A stretch of DNA of 50,327 nucleotides. Origin: a virus. This document shows, piece by piece, positions 16,871-28,500 of this stretch. The stretch's first letter is position 1, and every line of letters begins with the position of its first letter. The position numbers and the translations under genes are program-made. The notes beneath the pieces are model-generated. The model made no database searches. It was not told the DNA's origin and was given only the letters and a program-made list of their open reading frames with translations. The DNA lies in IMG/VR virus record IMGVR_UViG_3300025601_000028, positions 1 through 50,327 of that record, one strand, 5' to 3'.

Positions 16871-18927
16871 GTTTCTGTTCCAGTATAGATAATATAATTC
16901 ACAGCTAGGTATGGGTTCATTACGCTTAGAGGATCTCCTAGAGAACCAGTTGTTTGTACACCGCCGCTGGACGCAAGACCCTGTGTACCGCCAAGACCAG
17001 GTTCGATAGTTAATGTTACAGCATTGTCATCAACTGGTTCACCGGAGCCAGCACGTATACCGTAGAACTGTGTTCCGCTTTCGCCTTCTAGATCGTGCTC
17101 GTGTTCTGGTAAGTTGTTAACCCCTACTGTTGTAGTTTCGCTACCTGCGTTTCCGCCTATAGCATCAGCAGCAATGTTAGTAACTCTGTTAGCACTTGGC
17201 CCACCTAGATTATCAAGACCTAACGGAACTCTGCCTCTCATGTCAGGCAATGCAAAAGTGTTAACTCCACTGTCACTTAGTAGAGACGGGTCTCTAAAGT
17301 TGAATCTAATTGCTTCGAATAATAGAGTATAGTCTGATTTAAAAACTTCTGATCCGTCACAGAGTAGCCAACCTGCGGGGGCAGTTTCTCCTCCAAAGGG
17401 CATCATAGCACCAGCTGGAATAAGCGGAATGCTTTTTAAGAAGTTGCGTTTGGTAATTTTGTAAACACCAGTTTCGCCGATTACTCTATTGATAAGGATT
17501 TCATCAGCATTATTAGCATCAAATATTGTTTCTTTGTTTGATATAAAGCTGTTGGCAATTCTCACGTCAAAAGTTTTTGTAGTTCCGCCGGTTTGACCAT
17601 CAAACGCAAAGCTGGTATTTTCTACGTCGCCGCTTACACCAAAAGTTGTAGCACTGGCCAATCTGTCTGCTGATCCTGCTCTACCGCTGACTGTACCGCT
17701 TACGTTGCCTTGTAGATTACCAAAGAAAGTCTGAGCATACACTTGATCGTAACGAAGATTAGTAGCACCTATGTTCCTTGTAACATTTTGATCAGGAACA
17801 ATGTTTCCTGATATAATCGTGCCGCCGACATCAAGGTCTGCACCTATATATGCGTTTAGTGCTACAGCTAGGCCGCCTTGGGTAACAATCGACCCTGTGC
17901 TGATATTAGAACTGTTAACTGTACTTTCAACTCTTAGTACACCTGTTTGAGGTTCGCCTGTTTTTGATGATATCTTAATGTTGCCTCTAATATCAAGGGC
18001 TTCTTCAGGCGCAGCATTGTTAATACCTACTAGGCCAGCACTGTCAATTCTCAGTATAGTAGGTGTGCTGGTTCCACTTCTTAAACGGAAATCAATATTT
18101 GATCCGCTGGTATTGTGTTGTATAACCCCAGCTTCGCCATCTATACCAATACTAAGCTGCCCGCCTGTGCCTATTTTTAAACCTTCGTTGTTTTTAATTC
18201 TAAGATCAAAGTCTGTAGATGAGCTAGCATTGCCTCTTAAAAAGTTACTAGCAGGAATAGTCTGACCTGCAACTACTAGGTTTTCTGCTTTTTCCGCAGT
18301 GCCCCAGTATTTTAGAACATTTGTGCCTACCAATGCTTCAGCACTGATATTCATGCCTGGATTAACACCGCTTCTAAAACCTGGTATTGCTGTTTTAGGA
18401 ACAAACTGTTGCGCACTGATTATTATAGCAGTTTGATCTTGTATTTTTATCGAAAGCACATTATATGTTTGATCATCCGTACCCACTATCGATTCGGCTT
18501 GTGCTCCAGTTAGTAGTCCATCGCTAAATTCTGGGCCGACCAGTACCCAACTTGTACCAGTAAACAGATATAGCTGCTGACTTTCAGTGTTTACCCAGAG
18601 ATCGCCTGCGTTTGAATTTGCTACAGCAGGTTCTGCGTTGGCTTTTTTAAGACCACCTGATGCGACCCAATTAGTGCCATCATATATTTTTAATTGATCT
18701 ACACCTAAGCTGGTATCATACCATAGTTGTCCTTCTACTGGACGCTGTGGTGCAGTAGAATTAGCAAAGTTTTCTAAAAGATGTAAAAAGTTTTCAGCAA
18801 ACACCTGTCCATAGCCTGTGTAGTTTCTTCCTACAAATACTATACTGGTTTCATCATTAATTGTACCGTCTTCAACAGTAATAATGCCTTTGTTAACAAA
18901 GTCGGTATATTTAATTTCGTATGCCAT
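16867..18927 (-). CDS. Tail fibre-like protein with phage tail collar domain
   Basis: 686 aa. Its N-terminal module (AYEIKYTDFVNKGIITVEDG, NYTGYGQVFAENFLHLLENF, EGQLWYDT) is shared with the 492- and 624-aa proteins. A beta-rich shaft with VTRNIGATNLRYDQVYA follows. Residues ~500-580 hold a phage tail collar domain: IPAGAMMPFGGETAPAGWLL, CDGSEV, ALPDMRGRVPLG. The end, NPYLAVNYIIYTG, is the usual collar-protein tip. T4 gp12 (short tail fibre) carries the same domain, so a short-fibre or baseplate role is likely. It lies 10 nt from the 200-aa structural gene. Confidence 0.8.
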   Translation of the reverse strand: MAYEIKYTDFVNKGIITVEDGTINDETSIVFVGRNYTGYGQVFAENFLHLLENFANSTAPQRPVEGQLWYDTSLGVDQLKIYDGTNWVASGGLKKANAEPAVANSNAGDLWVNTESQQLYLFTGTSWVLVGPEFSDGLLTGAQAESIVGTDDQTYNVLSIKIQDQTAIIISAQQFVPKTAIPGFRSGVNPGMNISAEALVGTNVLKYWGTAEKAENLVVAGQTIPASNFLRGNASSSTDFDLRIKNNEGLKIGTGGQLSIGIDGEAGVIQHNTSGSNIDFRLRSGTSTPTILRIDSAGLVGINNAAPEEALDIRGNIKISSKTGEPQTGVLRVESTVNSSNISTGSIVTQGGLAVALNAYIGADLDVGGTIISGNIVPDQNVTRNIGATNLRYDQVYAQTFFGNLQGNVSGTVSGRAGSADRLASATTFGVSGDVENTSFAFDGQTGGTTKTFDVRIANSFISNKETIFDANNADEILINRVIGETGVYKITKRNFLKSIPLIPAGAMMPFGGETAPAGWLLCDGSEVFKSDYTLLFEAIRFNFRDPSLLSDSGVNTFALPDMRGRVPLGLDNLGGPSANRVTNIAADAIGGNAGSETTTVGVNNLPEHEHDLEGESGTQFYGIRAGSGEPVDDNAVTLTIEPGLGGTQGLASSGGVQTTGSLGDPLSVMNPYLAVNYIIYTGTET

Positions 18928-18937
18928 TATCTATCCC

Positions 18938-19540
18938 TTACCCTGCTAAACTCTGTACTCGTACGGTATAATCTATCTGTATCAATCTGTTCAGTGACTT
19001 TTGTACAGGGTGGAAAATAACGTGAGTTAAAAGTCTGCCTGTAGCGTCTGGGTTATAACTACGCAGGCCCAGTTCATCAAATACAAACGCATCATCAGCA
19101 TTGGTAGCTGTGTCAAATGCCTGTTGACCATTGGGTTCGCCATAGTCTAACAAACAGCTAACAAGAATGTCAGTATAATTTGTGCCGCTTACATGACGTG
19201 TTTCAATTTTGTTGCGAGCGGAATCAGTGTTGTTTACGCTGCGATCATCTACAATCTTAGTATAGGTTTGATTGTACAGGCTAGCATTAGTACCAGTTGA
19301 GTTTGGTGTAAGATATGTAATCACACCAGTTTGGTCTACAGTAGTTCCGCCGTTACCAAAGCTCATTTCGTATATAAACCCTTGGCCAGCGTTGCTCAAG
19401 CTTTCAGCAAGAGCAATACTCATATTTTCATAATGAATGGCATTTCTTTTGTCAATATAGACATGATTAGTTGTAGGATCGAATATCTTAATATGACCTT
19501 GTATTCTTACACCATTGTTGTCTTGCATGTTTCCGCTCAT
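18938..19540 (-). CDS. Virion structural protein (baseplate region)
   Basis: I place the start at the ATG 19,538-19,540 (200 aa, MSGNMQDNNGVRIQGHIKIF). It follows AGGAAAAACA and sits 15 nt after an AATAAATAC late box. A longer reading to 19,588 would start inside the giant gene and upstream of that promoter. The protein has IFDPTTNHVYIDKRNAIHYE, ALAESLSNAGQGFIYEMSFG and VIFHPVQKSLNRLIQIDYT; no T4 homologue is recognised. Its place, between the giant protein and the collar-domain fibre, suggests a baseplate or fibre-connector component. Confidence 0.65.
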   Translation of the reverse strand: MSGNMQDNNGVRIQGHIKIFDPTTNHVYIDKRNAIHYENMSIALAESLSNAGQGFIYEMSFGNGGTTVDQTGVITYLTPNSTGTNASLYNQTYTKIVDDRSVNNTDSARNKIETRHVSGTNYTDILVSCLLDYGEPNGQQAFDTATNADDAFVFDELGLRSYNPDATGRLLTHVIFHPVQKSLNRLIQIDYTVRVQSLAG

Positions 19541-19555
19541 TGTTTTTCCTATACT

Positions 19556-19563
19556 GTATTTAT
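19556..19563 (-). promoter_or_regulatory. Probable T4-type late promoter
   Basis: ATAAATAC on the minus strand (GAATAAATACAGTATAGG), overlapping the stop codon of the 5,262-aa gene and 15 nt before the chosen ATG of the 200-aa gene. The extended ATAAATACNGT context recurs before gp25. Confidence 0.6.
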
Positions 19564-22500
19564 TCTGGTAGCTCAGTTGTTCCAGCACGTAAGAATCTTG
19601 CTATGCTATTTTCAGCAGTTGACAGTGATTCTCCCAGTCTAGTCCAAGTTTGTCCTATTTTTTTGACCACTGTGATTCTAGTTTCGTTTGCAGGAATTGT
19701 CGAAGTACCTAATGCTGTAGAATTACCATTTTCGTCTAAGTAAACGTCAGTAACTTCGAGTTGGATGTCTTGGATATTTCTAGCAGCAATTTGTGCAGAT
19801 GTATACAACTCCGATACTGGTATTGTTAATATGTCGCCGACTTTATAATTAAATCCGCGATTTGTTGCTCTACTTACAGAAACTACTCCATTAGTTAGTG
19901 TAACATCAAACTTAGCAAATAATCCAGAACCGCCGGCTGCACTTATAGTATATATTGTAGGTTGTATAATGCCCGAGTCGTCTTTGTAAGTACGAGTATC
20001 AAGCACTGGATCTAATTGATATTTTTCTGTATCAATTATTGTATAAGAATTATTCTTTTCGATAAACTCGTTTATCGGGTCAACTCCAAATTCTTTCAGT
20101 GCTATTGTATCGCCTTTCGGACTATCAAGTGCTATAGTAGCATTAAACACGTCTAGTGATGTTTTTCGCAGGCGTGTGCCGCTACTAAACACTTCTATAT
20201 TATTGTCTGTTATAGTAAATCCAGGCACAAATGTATTTGTTACCTTAATAATATCGTTATCTGTTGTTTGTTCGTTATATACCAGTGTCTGATCCTTGTA
20301 TGGAACAGTCTTGCTAGCATTTTGATCAAACAGTTTTTCAGCCGCAGGATGAACTACAGGAGTACCTGTGCCCAGTGTACCTCTGCGCAACTGACGCAGT
20401 GTATTTCCTTCTTTTACAAAGTATTCAATACGTTCGCTGTTGATCCAAACGATGCCGGGCAAGTTGCCGCCTTTGTTTGGTTCTGCTAGATCTGTTCCGT
20501 CTACTACTTCAATTCTTAGATCATAATAGTTTAATGGTTGTGCAAGTGCTGTTGTTGCAGTGTCGAGACGCTTGAAGTGTGTACGATTCAGCATATCCTT
20601 AAACTGTCTGTAGGCAAATCTTGGCGCATTTACAGGCATAGTAAAATGTATTATGTCAATGACATCATTTGCCGCTGGCAGACGTACTAGTCTAACCTTG
20701 GTTCTATCATCAGTTACATAATAATCAACGCTGGGTGTTAATAGTTCTCCATTTACAGCTACCCAAACATACTCTGCATCAACAGCAGGTGTTCTCAGTG
20801 CTATTTCGCCCACTGTTAATCTATTGTATGTAACATATTGTACATCTTCAGGTATTAGTGTAGTTCTAGCAACTACATCATAGTTTATTCTTTCAATTCC
20901 TAGTACGTTGTGATTGCTAAATTGATAAATTTCTACTGTAGTGCTGTTAGTCGGAGCAGTGTTTAGTATAACAGTCTTGTTTGAAATTCTGTAGTCACCA
21001 TCTGTAATCACATAGACCTCAACAAAGTCGCCTGGAGCACCAACTTCATCTGCTAGTATAATGCTGCTGTTGGCAATTTCTAAACGCCACTGTACTGGAG
21101 ACACAATTTCAACTCCGTTAAGGAATACACTAACATCCTCAACTCCCAGCGATCCCACTGGTTGTTGGAATGTTTCAAGCGCAAACTCTCTTTCACTTAG
21201 TTGAGAAATTGTAAATTGCTTGTTATATCCAGCGTTTAGTATAGTGTTGCCGACTTTAACTAAGATGTTGTGTTCATTTGGCAGAGCATAGAACGGTGCA
21301 GACAACAGTTCAAATTGTGTATCTGTACCATTGGCAACGAACGTGTCTTTTGATACTTGACTATAGTTTATTTCTGTGTTAGTATTAAATATAACCCAGT
21401 ATATAGTCTTATCTGCTGTGGTAGGAGTATCAAATCTAAATGTTGCTCTATTATCGTCCTCAAACAGTGTAACAGTTTCAGCTTCTCCGTCAACAGTTAC
21501 ATAGACGCTGGCAGTGTCGACCCATTCTACACTAGTTTTGTAGTCAGTTTGACCTTCCACAGATGTAAAGAATCCGTAGTCCATAATATCCTGTGTACCA
21601 AGACCCATTGTGAGAATGTTTAGTTCTACGCCGTCAACTGGGTTAAGAATAGTTACAGTGTTGTCGGTCCAGTCTATAGTATATTCATCGTCTGCTAGGA
21701 TTTCGTTGTCTAGTTTTACAAATACACTGTCGGCGTTGCCGGGTGTTGTGCCCAGTGCGTACTGTGTTATGCTTGCGTCCATAATATAGCTTTGGCTATA
21801 TATGGTGCCTTGACCACCGCTTTCTCTAGTGTAAACTTTGATGTCAAGTGTATCAAGTACTTGGCCTGGGACTAGTTCTTCTGGGCCGCTGCTGGTTGTA
21901 GGTGTTACAAAGCCATCACCGTCTACTATGATTTCTTCTGGGTTCAGACCTTTGGCAGTTTGGTATGACAGGTCACCGCCTGACAGTGCTACATCATAAC
22001 TCAACGGATCAGGAATAACACTACCATCGCTGGTAATTTTTCTAACAATTAGAATATCACCATCTAGTAGCGATATACCTCTGTCATCAAGGTCTATAAT
22101 TTTAGTAACGCCATCGCCTGTGATACTGTTGGTAATTGCTGTTGGATTTACGGGTGTGCCTAGGTCGTAGTCAGGGTCGTCAAGTCTTACACCATTTTTA
22201 TAGATGTTGTAAACTATGCCATTTTCTAGAACATTGGTCAATTCTACAGCAATAGTAGAACCGTCGGCTATGAATACTTCATCTTCAAACGTGTTGTCAA
22301 AAGTATCCCAAGTATCTGTATACCATCCTTGACTGTCCCAGCCGCTTGGTCCGCCGAAATCAAATCCGCGCACTTCAACTCCGCCATAGTCTACACCACT
22401 CATAAGCTGTGCTAGATCGTTGCCCAACATACCTGCTACTGGTGTATAGGCGAATTTGATTCTATCTTCCGCACTCAACATGCTGAGAGGTCTGTAGTAT

Positions 22501-25500
22501 CCGACTGTGATGGTTGCTTCATTTGCAGGAGGACGAGTAAACGTTATACGACCTTTTTGATAGGAATATCCGTCTGTAATTTTCTGTGTGCCTGGGCCTG
22601 CTGCGCTGTTTACATCGCCATAATTAAACTCTTTAGCAAGTGTTTCAGCAGTTGGTATATAATCGACATTGCTGTAGGTATATTGACTTCTTAATTGTTC
22701 TACTCCGTTGACAGATATCTTGACTTTTCTGTTGTCAAGATCCATTGGCCATTCTAGATTAAACACTGTGTTGATGTTTGTTCCTGAGAATGTTTCTGTT
22801 TCTGCTAGATCTTCAAAAGTGTAAACTCCTGCTGTTCTATCAAACTTGATTCTGATGCTGGGTGTTCTTACTAGACCATTGCCCAATATAGCACTGGCTG
22901 CGGCGACTACTCCATCGTCAGTCTGCGGGCCTTCAATAACAACACGGGGTGTAGTGATATATCCACTGCCAGGATTAGTTATTTTAATTTCGGTAATACG
23001 ACCGTAACCTAGATAAGCTTTTGCTGTGGCTCCTGTGCCTTCACTTGATTCAAATCTAATTCTTGGTTCACTGGTATATCCGCTACCTGGGTTAGCTATT
23101 TGTATTTCTTTTATACTATAACCTATGTTGTCTGCCCAGTGCTTTCTAGGATATGACTCACTCAACACATTAGCCCCAACCAACACACCGTCTTGTATAA
23201 CAGCTCTGCTGGCTTCTATACGCTTGGTCAATCTGTCGTAGTAAGGAGCATTGTCAAAATCAGTTACACTGCTGTTGGTGCTGTCTAAGCTAGTGTACGA
23301 GCTAATGAATTCTCTAATCTTAGTGCTATATGGCTTAACTTCTTCAACATAGGCTTCGAAACTTGGAAGCTTGTTGTTTTCAAAGTTAATTTTTTGCTCA
23401 AGTTCTCCGAGATTATGCTTGACATTAACAAAGCTAGACTTGAACATCCAATCAACTCTCTGTTGCTCTGATAGGATGTAACGCAGGCTAGCAAAGAACA
23501 ACTGATTGTATTCTACTGCTAGGTCTGTGACGAGAATATCGTCTCTCAGTGTTTCTAGAATAATTCTCAACTCTTTGGCAGGATTGTTATCGTAGAACCA
23601 GCTGTCAAAGCTGCGGTTGTCGAAGCCTACTGTGTTTTTACTAAAATCATAGAGACTGTCGCTGAATTGTACAGTTCCATTTTGACGACCTATGGTTTTA
23701 TAGTTTATAGTGTAGTCTTCTGTGTCTTCGTTGGCAACTTTTTCTAACAGTAGCCAGCCGCCAGTACCCACATTATTGATTTTAACTATATCACCGACTA
23801 GGTCATCTAAGCTGGTTAATAGATACGCTCCTTCGATTTCATAATCTATATTTGTAAATTGATTGAAGCTAGACGCATACCAGTCAGCGTAATTCCAGTA
23901 TATACTTACGTCAAAGTCTTGTAGGCTGCTTCTGAACCAGGTGTTAGCAGTGTCGTTCCATGAGTACAATGCCCACTTTCCGTTCAGTGTTTCGTCACTG
24001 TTTACTAGTACAGAGAATCTTCTTGTATTAACTAGAGTGCTTTCATTATAGCCGCTGCCGTCATTTACAACTTCGGCTGACACAACCTGTCCTAGATTGT
24101 TTATAGTTAGTTCAACGTCAGCATTAACTCCAGTGCCTACAATATCTACACTAGGTGCTGTTTTGTATCCGCGGCCACTGTCAACTATGTCTACACGTAT
24201 TAGACGACCGTTTAGAATTACTGGGCTTAGTCTAGCAGGTGTTACTTTGTTAGTGCTTACAAAACGCAGTTCAGAATAGGTATCAACTGCTAGGTCATAC
24301 AGCTTTGTGGCTGTCGACGGTGTTGGCTCTTTTTCAAAAAGTCTGTCTATGTCATATTGGTCTACAACAAGATTTTCTGCTAGCACTAGGTTGGCACGTT
24401 CTATAGTCTGCTTGAGTGCTTCTATTCTGTTGACAAACATGCCCTGTCTTGGACGGTTCTGTATACCATAACGCTTGGCTATAGGAATATTAGGATCAGG
24501 CACTGGTCTATTGTTGGTGTCAACGCCTATCAAGCTGTCAAACCACTTGCGTTCAATGTCAGCATCAGGACGACTGCGATCTAAGCCGTCTGACATTAGA
24601 CGATACTGTGCGTGAGTGTTTTGTAATTTTTGTGAGCCAACATTGTAACGAATGTTTAGAACTAGATCATCTGATGTTACTAGGTTATCAAAATTGTTAA
24701 GAACAAATTTATTCTCACTTAGGAAACTAACAAATCTGTATCCCTGTTCTCTTGGTCTGGCTACTAGATTAGCCATTTCAAATGTACTGATGCTTCTGTC
24801 TCTAGTAGATGGAATTGTTCTCTTGTTTTGTACCCAGTAGTAATACTTGGTACTGAATATTTGGGCGATATCATCGTATGTCAATCTAGCACTGTACTTG
24901 CTGTTGACGTAAGGAGCAGTTCCACTTACGCCCAGTTCGATACCTTCATCAGTATCTGCTAGTTGATTCCATTGACTTGGTAGATATTCACTTTCTACCC
25001 ATTCATAGATATCAATAGTAGCATCAGGCATTAGTCTATTCCACTCGTTCTTTTGGAACGCAGTAGTGCCCTGGTATGCGAAACTAAATCTAGCGGTATT
25101 GATGTTCCACCATGTTTGACCTACGTGTTCACCTGCCCAGTATCTGCTGGGATCAACTGTTAAATCTGTTAGATCACCTACGTTGTAAGCAGCAGGATCA
25201 AATCCTATTTTGTAGGTCAATTCTTGTTCTACAATACCAGGTATCTTGCCCTGTATAGGATCAACATAGTCAACATAGCTGACTATTTGATTTGTACGCT
25301 TGTTATATAAGAATACACCTTCAATTCTCGATACATCTACAGGAGTTACGCTTGATCTTAGCGTATTCCATGCTGTATCGCCTTTTGGTTTTCTGTAGTC
25401 TACCACAATGCCCTTGCTTGAATCGCCAGCACTGTGTGAAGGCACGCCCACATACACATGGTTAGCATTGGCTAACAGTATTTCGCCAAACTCTGACTGA

Positions 25501-28500
25501 GCAGTGTCGTAACGGAATTGTTCGCTGTATACTAGTCTATCATTTAATTCTTCAAAGATATAAACTACACCTGTGTCTAGTTTGATATTTCTAAAATTAG
25601 TGAATCCGTTGTCAAATGTTACGTCACCGTTGTCAAAAGTAGTTGGTATTCTTTGATCGCCATTTAGACTCGAAACTGCTAAATTATCTTCGCCAAAACT
25701 AATATCATATCCAAACTGTTCGCTTTCTTCGTTGTTTGGAGGAGTTAATGTTTGACTTAGTACAAACTCTCCATCAACTTGTGTATAAACATAAACCTGT
25801 CCTTGATCAGTTTTAGCAGTATCGTCAAGCGGAGCACTGATAGCAAACTGTGTGCCAGCTGGATTAATAGTGATCTTTCTAGCCCAGTTGATAGTGTTTT
25901 GTAGCTGCGGTGCGTCAATAATTTGATCTAGCAGATACTTGTCGTCCGTTTCTCTGTAGATCAACACTTTGGTTTCGCTAGTGCTGCTGGCATCGACTAA
26001 TTCAGCAGTTACTACAATTACCTGTGCGTCACCACTTACATCATACGCATTGCTAAACTGAGCAATATTTGTAACTGGGTCAAACACTGCTTCATCATAA
26101 GATGCTATATCTGTTAGGTTTGGCAGATATCCTACATAATCAATTAGATCAGTTATCTCTGCCCACACAGTTGTTGAGAACGGTTCGTTGGCAGCTATGT
26201 TAGTTGTAGCTCTGTAGAATTTGTTGTTGAATCGTACAATGCTACCTACTGCGTAACCATAGCTGTTGTCCCAGTCTCCTCTGTAGTCAGTGTCCTTGCC
26301 TCTGCGCCAGCTGATATTGTTCCAATAAATAGGATCCTGTATTCTGTTTTCAGTTTCTGACATATTTTTAAGAGCAACGTAATAGTCATCTCTATAAATT
26401 ACAATATCGCCTTCTGAATACGCAGTAATCTGATATTCGCCACGGAAGCGATCAGTAGGTTTGACGCCATGACGGAATATTTCTATACTGCCTGGATGTT
26501 CTCTTCTCTCTGTTGAGTCATCTCCAGGAAGCACAACACTATTGCTTGAAACAAACAGTGTGTAGTAGTTGTCAACCTGTTTAATTTTAACTGATTTGCC
26601 GAATCCTCTGTTGGCTGTTCTGTACTCGCTTACAAACAGTTTTTGGAATCTATATCTTCCGTCTGGTAATTTACGGAATATTGCTACAGCGCCTTCACCG
26701 TTGGGGCCTGCTGTTCCAAATTCATCAGCTGAAATGTGATATACCTGTGTATAATCTTTGTTTAGACTGAACGGTGGGTTTGGTAATCTTTGTACACCTT
26801 GTTCTATTATTTCGTTAAAGAAGAAATACTCTTCATCTACCACTGGCGGTATTTCATTCCATGCTCTAGTATCGTTAAAATCTGAACTGTGTTCAAATAC
26901 TATTAATTTTCCAACTTCATTTGTTCCGACAGCGATATCATTTCCTGGATCGTTCACAGTTCCGATAACACGGTCAACATCGCCCGGGCCTCTAATTATA
27001 TTGTTGGCGTTGCGTCTTATTTCGTAACGTCCAATATTATTTTGTTGTAACCATGAGCCCGATAATACTTTTACATAAACTCTTACACTATTAAAATTAC
27101 GTTTCATATACATAATTTCTGCACTACTGGTTGTTGTAGTTGTAAGTGCTAGGCCGCCTGCGCCATCTCTCGGAGTTTGTACATCTTCAATAATGTCTCC
27201 TACTTGCGGCTCGAAAGGAAATCCACCAAAGTCAAATCTAGTAAATTCAAAATCAATATATCCGTCCCATAGATCATATATAGTCTGTGTTTTATTAGTT
27301 ACAGAATAGTTTCCAGTAATTCCAGCAGTTTCTAATGCATCGGTCAAATCTCTATTGTCTAGGTCGTACACACGGAATTCAAAGCTGTCTCCTGTAGACA
27401 ATGTGTCAGTAAATAATTTACCTGCTCTTACAACCCAAAGGTCACTAGGAATTTGTTGTTCTGTACCGTTAACACCGTCAGCGCCTGCTGGGTCGCCACG
27501 GTATGACAATTGAGTAATAACGCTTACTCTATTTCGATTGAGAACATAGTTACCAATTGTAGCTATTGTGTCTTGAATATTGTAATAAGAATTTAACGAT
27601 CTATTAGAATCTTGTAGACGAATGTCAGCATACACTAAGCCTCGGCCTATATCATAGTAACGTCCATTATTAGAATAACTAGGGGTTTCGATATACCAAA
27701 AACCTGCTACTGCATCGGTTGTACTGAATGTATTCTCTTCTGTATAAAATCCTACAAAGTCTACATCTTCAATAAACAATTCGCCTGTGATATCAAACGT
27801 ACCGTTGGTATCTTTTAGATACAATACAGTACTGTCTCTGCGGGTGCCTACATAAGCAACTTCGGCTTGGCCAGTATCTGTTGTAACTGTATCTCCTACG
27901 CCAGGCAGGGTAATAAAAGTCTCTATGAAAAATACATGATCAATCTTTTCTATGATTTCATGATCTTGCTGTAAAAATTCAGGAGTTATCTGTGGTATTT
28001 CGCCGTCAAATGGCAGGAATACATCCAGTGTTGGATATGCAAAGCTGCGTCTGTTCCAAAATAGATTTACGACATCACCAGCTTTTGTACCTAGATACGT
28101 GTCTCGAGGAGCTCTTACTAGTAGGTGATCTACTGTGTTGCCTTCTAGACCAGGGTCGCCTGCAACTAGCAGAGTTAAGCTAGTTGAGTCCGCATCTGCG
28201 CTGCTGGCTATATTAATGTAATTGTCAAATGTGCTGAATGGCTGTGTTGTGATTTGTGGTAGAATTTCTCTATTTGCTTTCCAGAGGCTGTCGCGGTCTT
28301 TGACTATATCATTTTTATTGTAGGCAGCATCAGCATCAAAGTCGCCTTTGAATCTTGTGTTAACTCCGCTGGCTGTTGGCAATCCTACTACTAGATATTC
28401 GCCGTCTTCAGTTACATCTAAACTAGAAGCAAATCCACTATCTGAAACTGTGAATAAATCACCGTCGTCTAATACCAATTCTTGGTCTATATTAAAATTA

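Noticed and set aside
13480-18927. Diversity-generating retroelement acting on the fibre genes
   Set aside because: Fibre genes are duplicated, but no reverse transcriptase or template repeat is visible in the window; differences between copies are ordinary divergence.
18938-19588. Longer N-terminus for the 200-aa structural gene, up to 19,588
   Set aside because: It would begin inside the giant gene and upstream of the late promoter; the ATG at 19,540 has a proper ribosome site.
23285-23494. Minus-strand ORF inside the giant gene in another frame
   Set aside because: The giant frame is continuous here; the second frame has no start signal or recognisable content.
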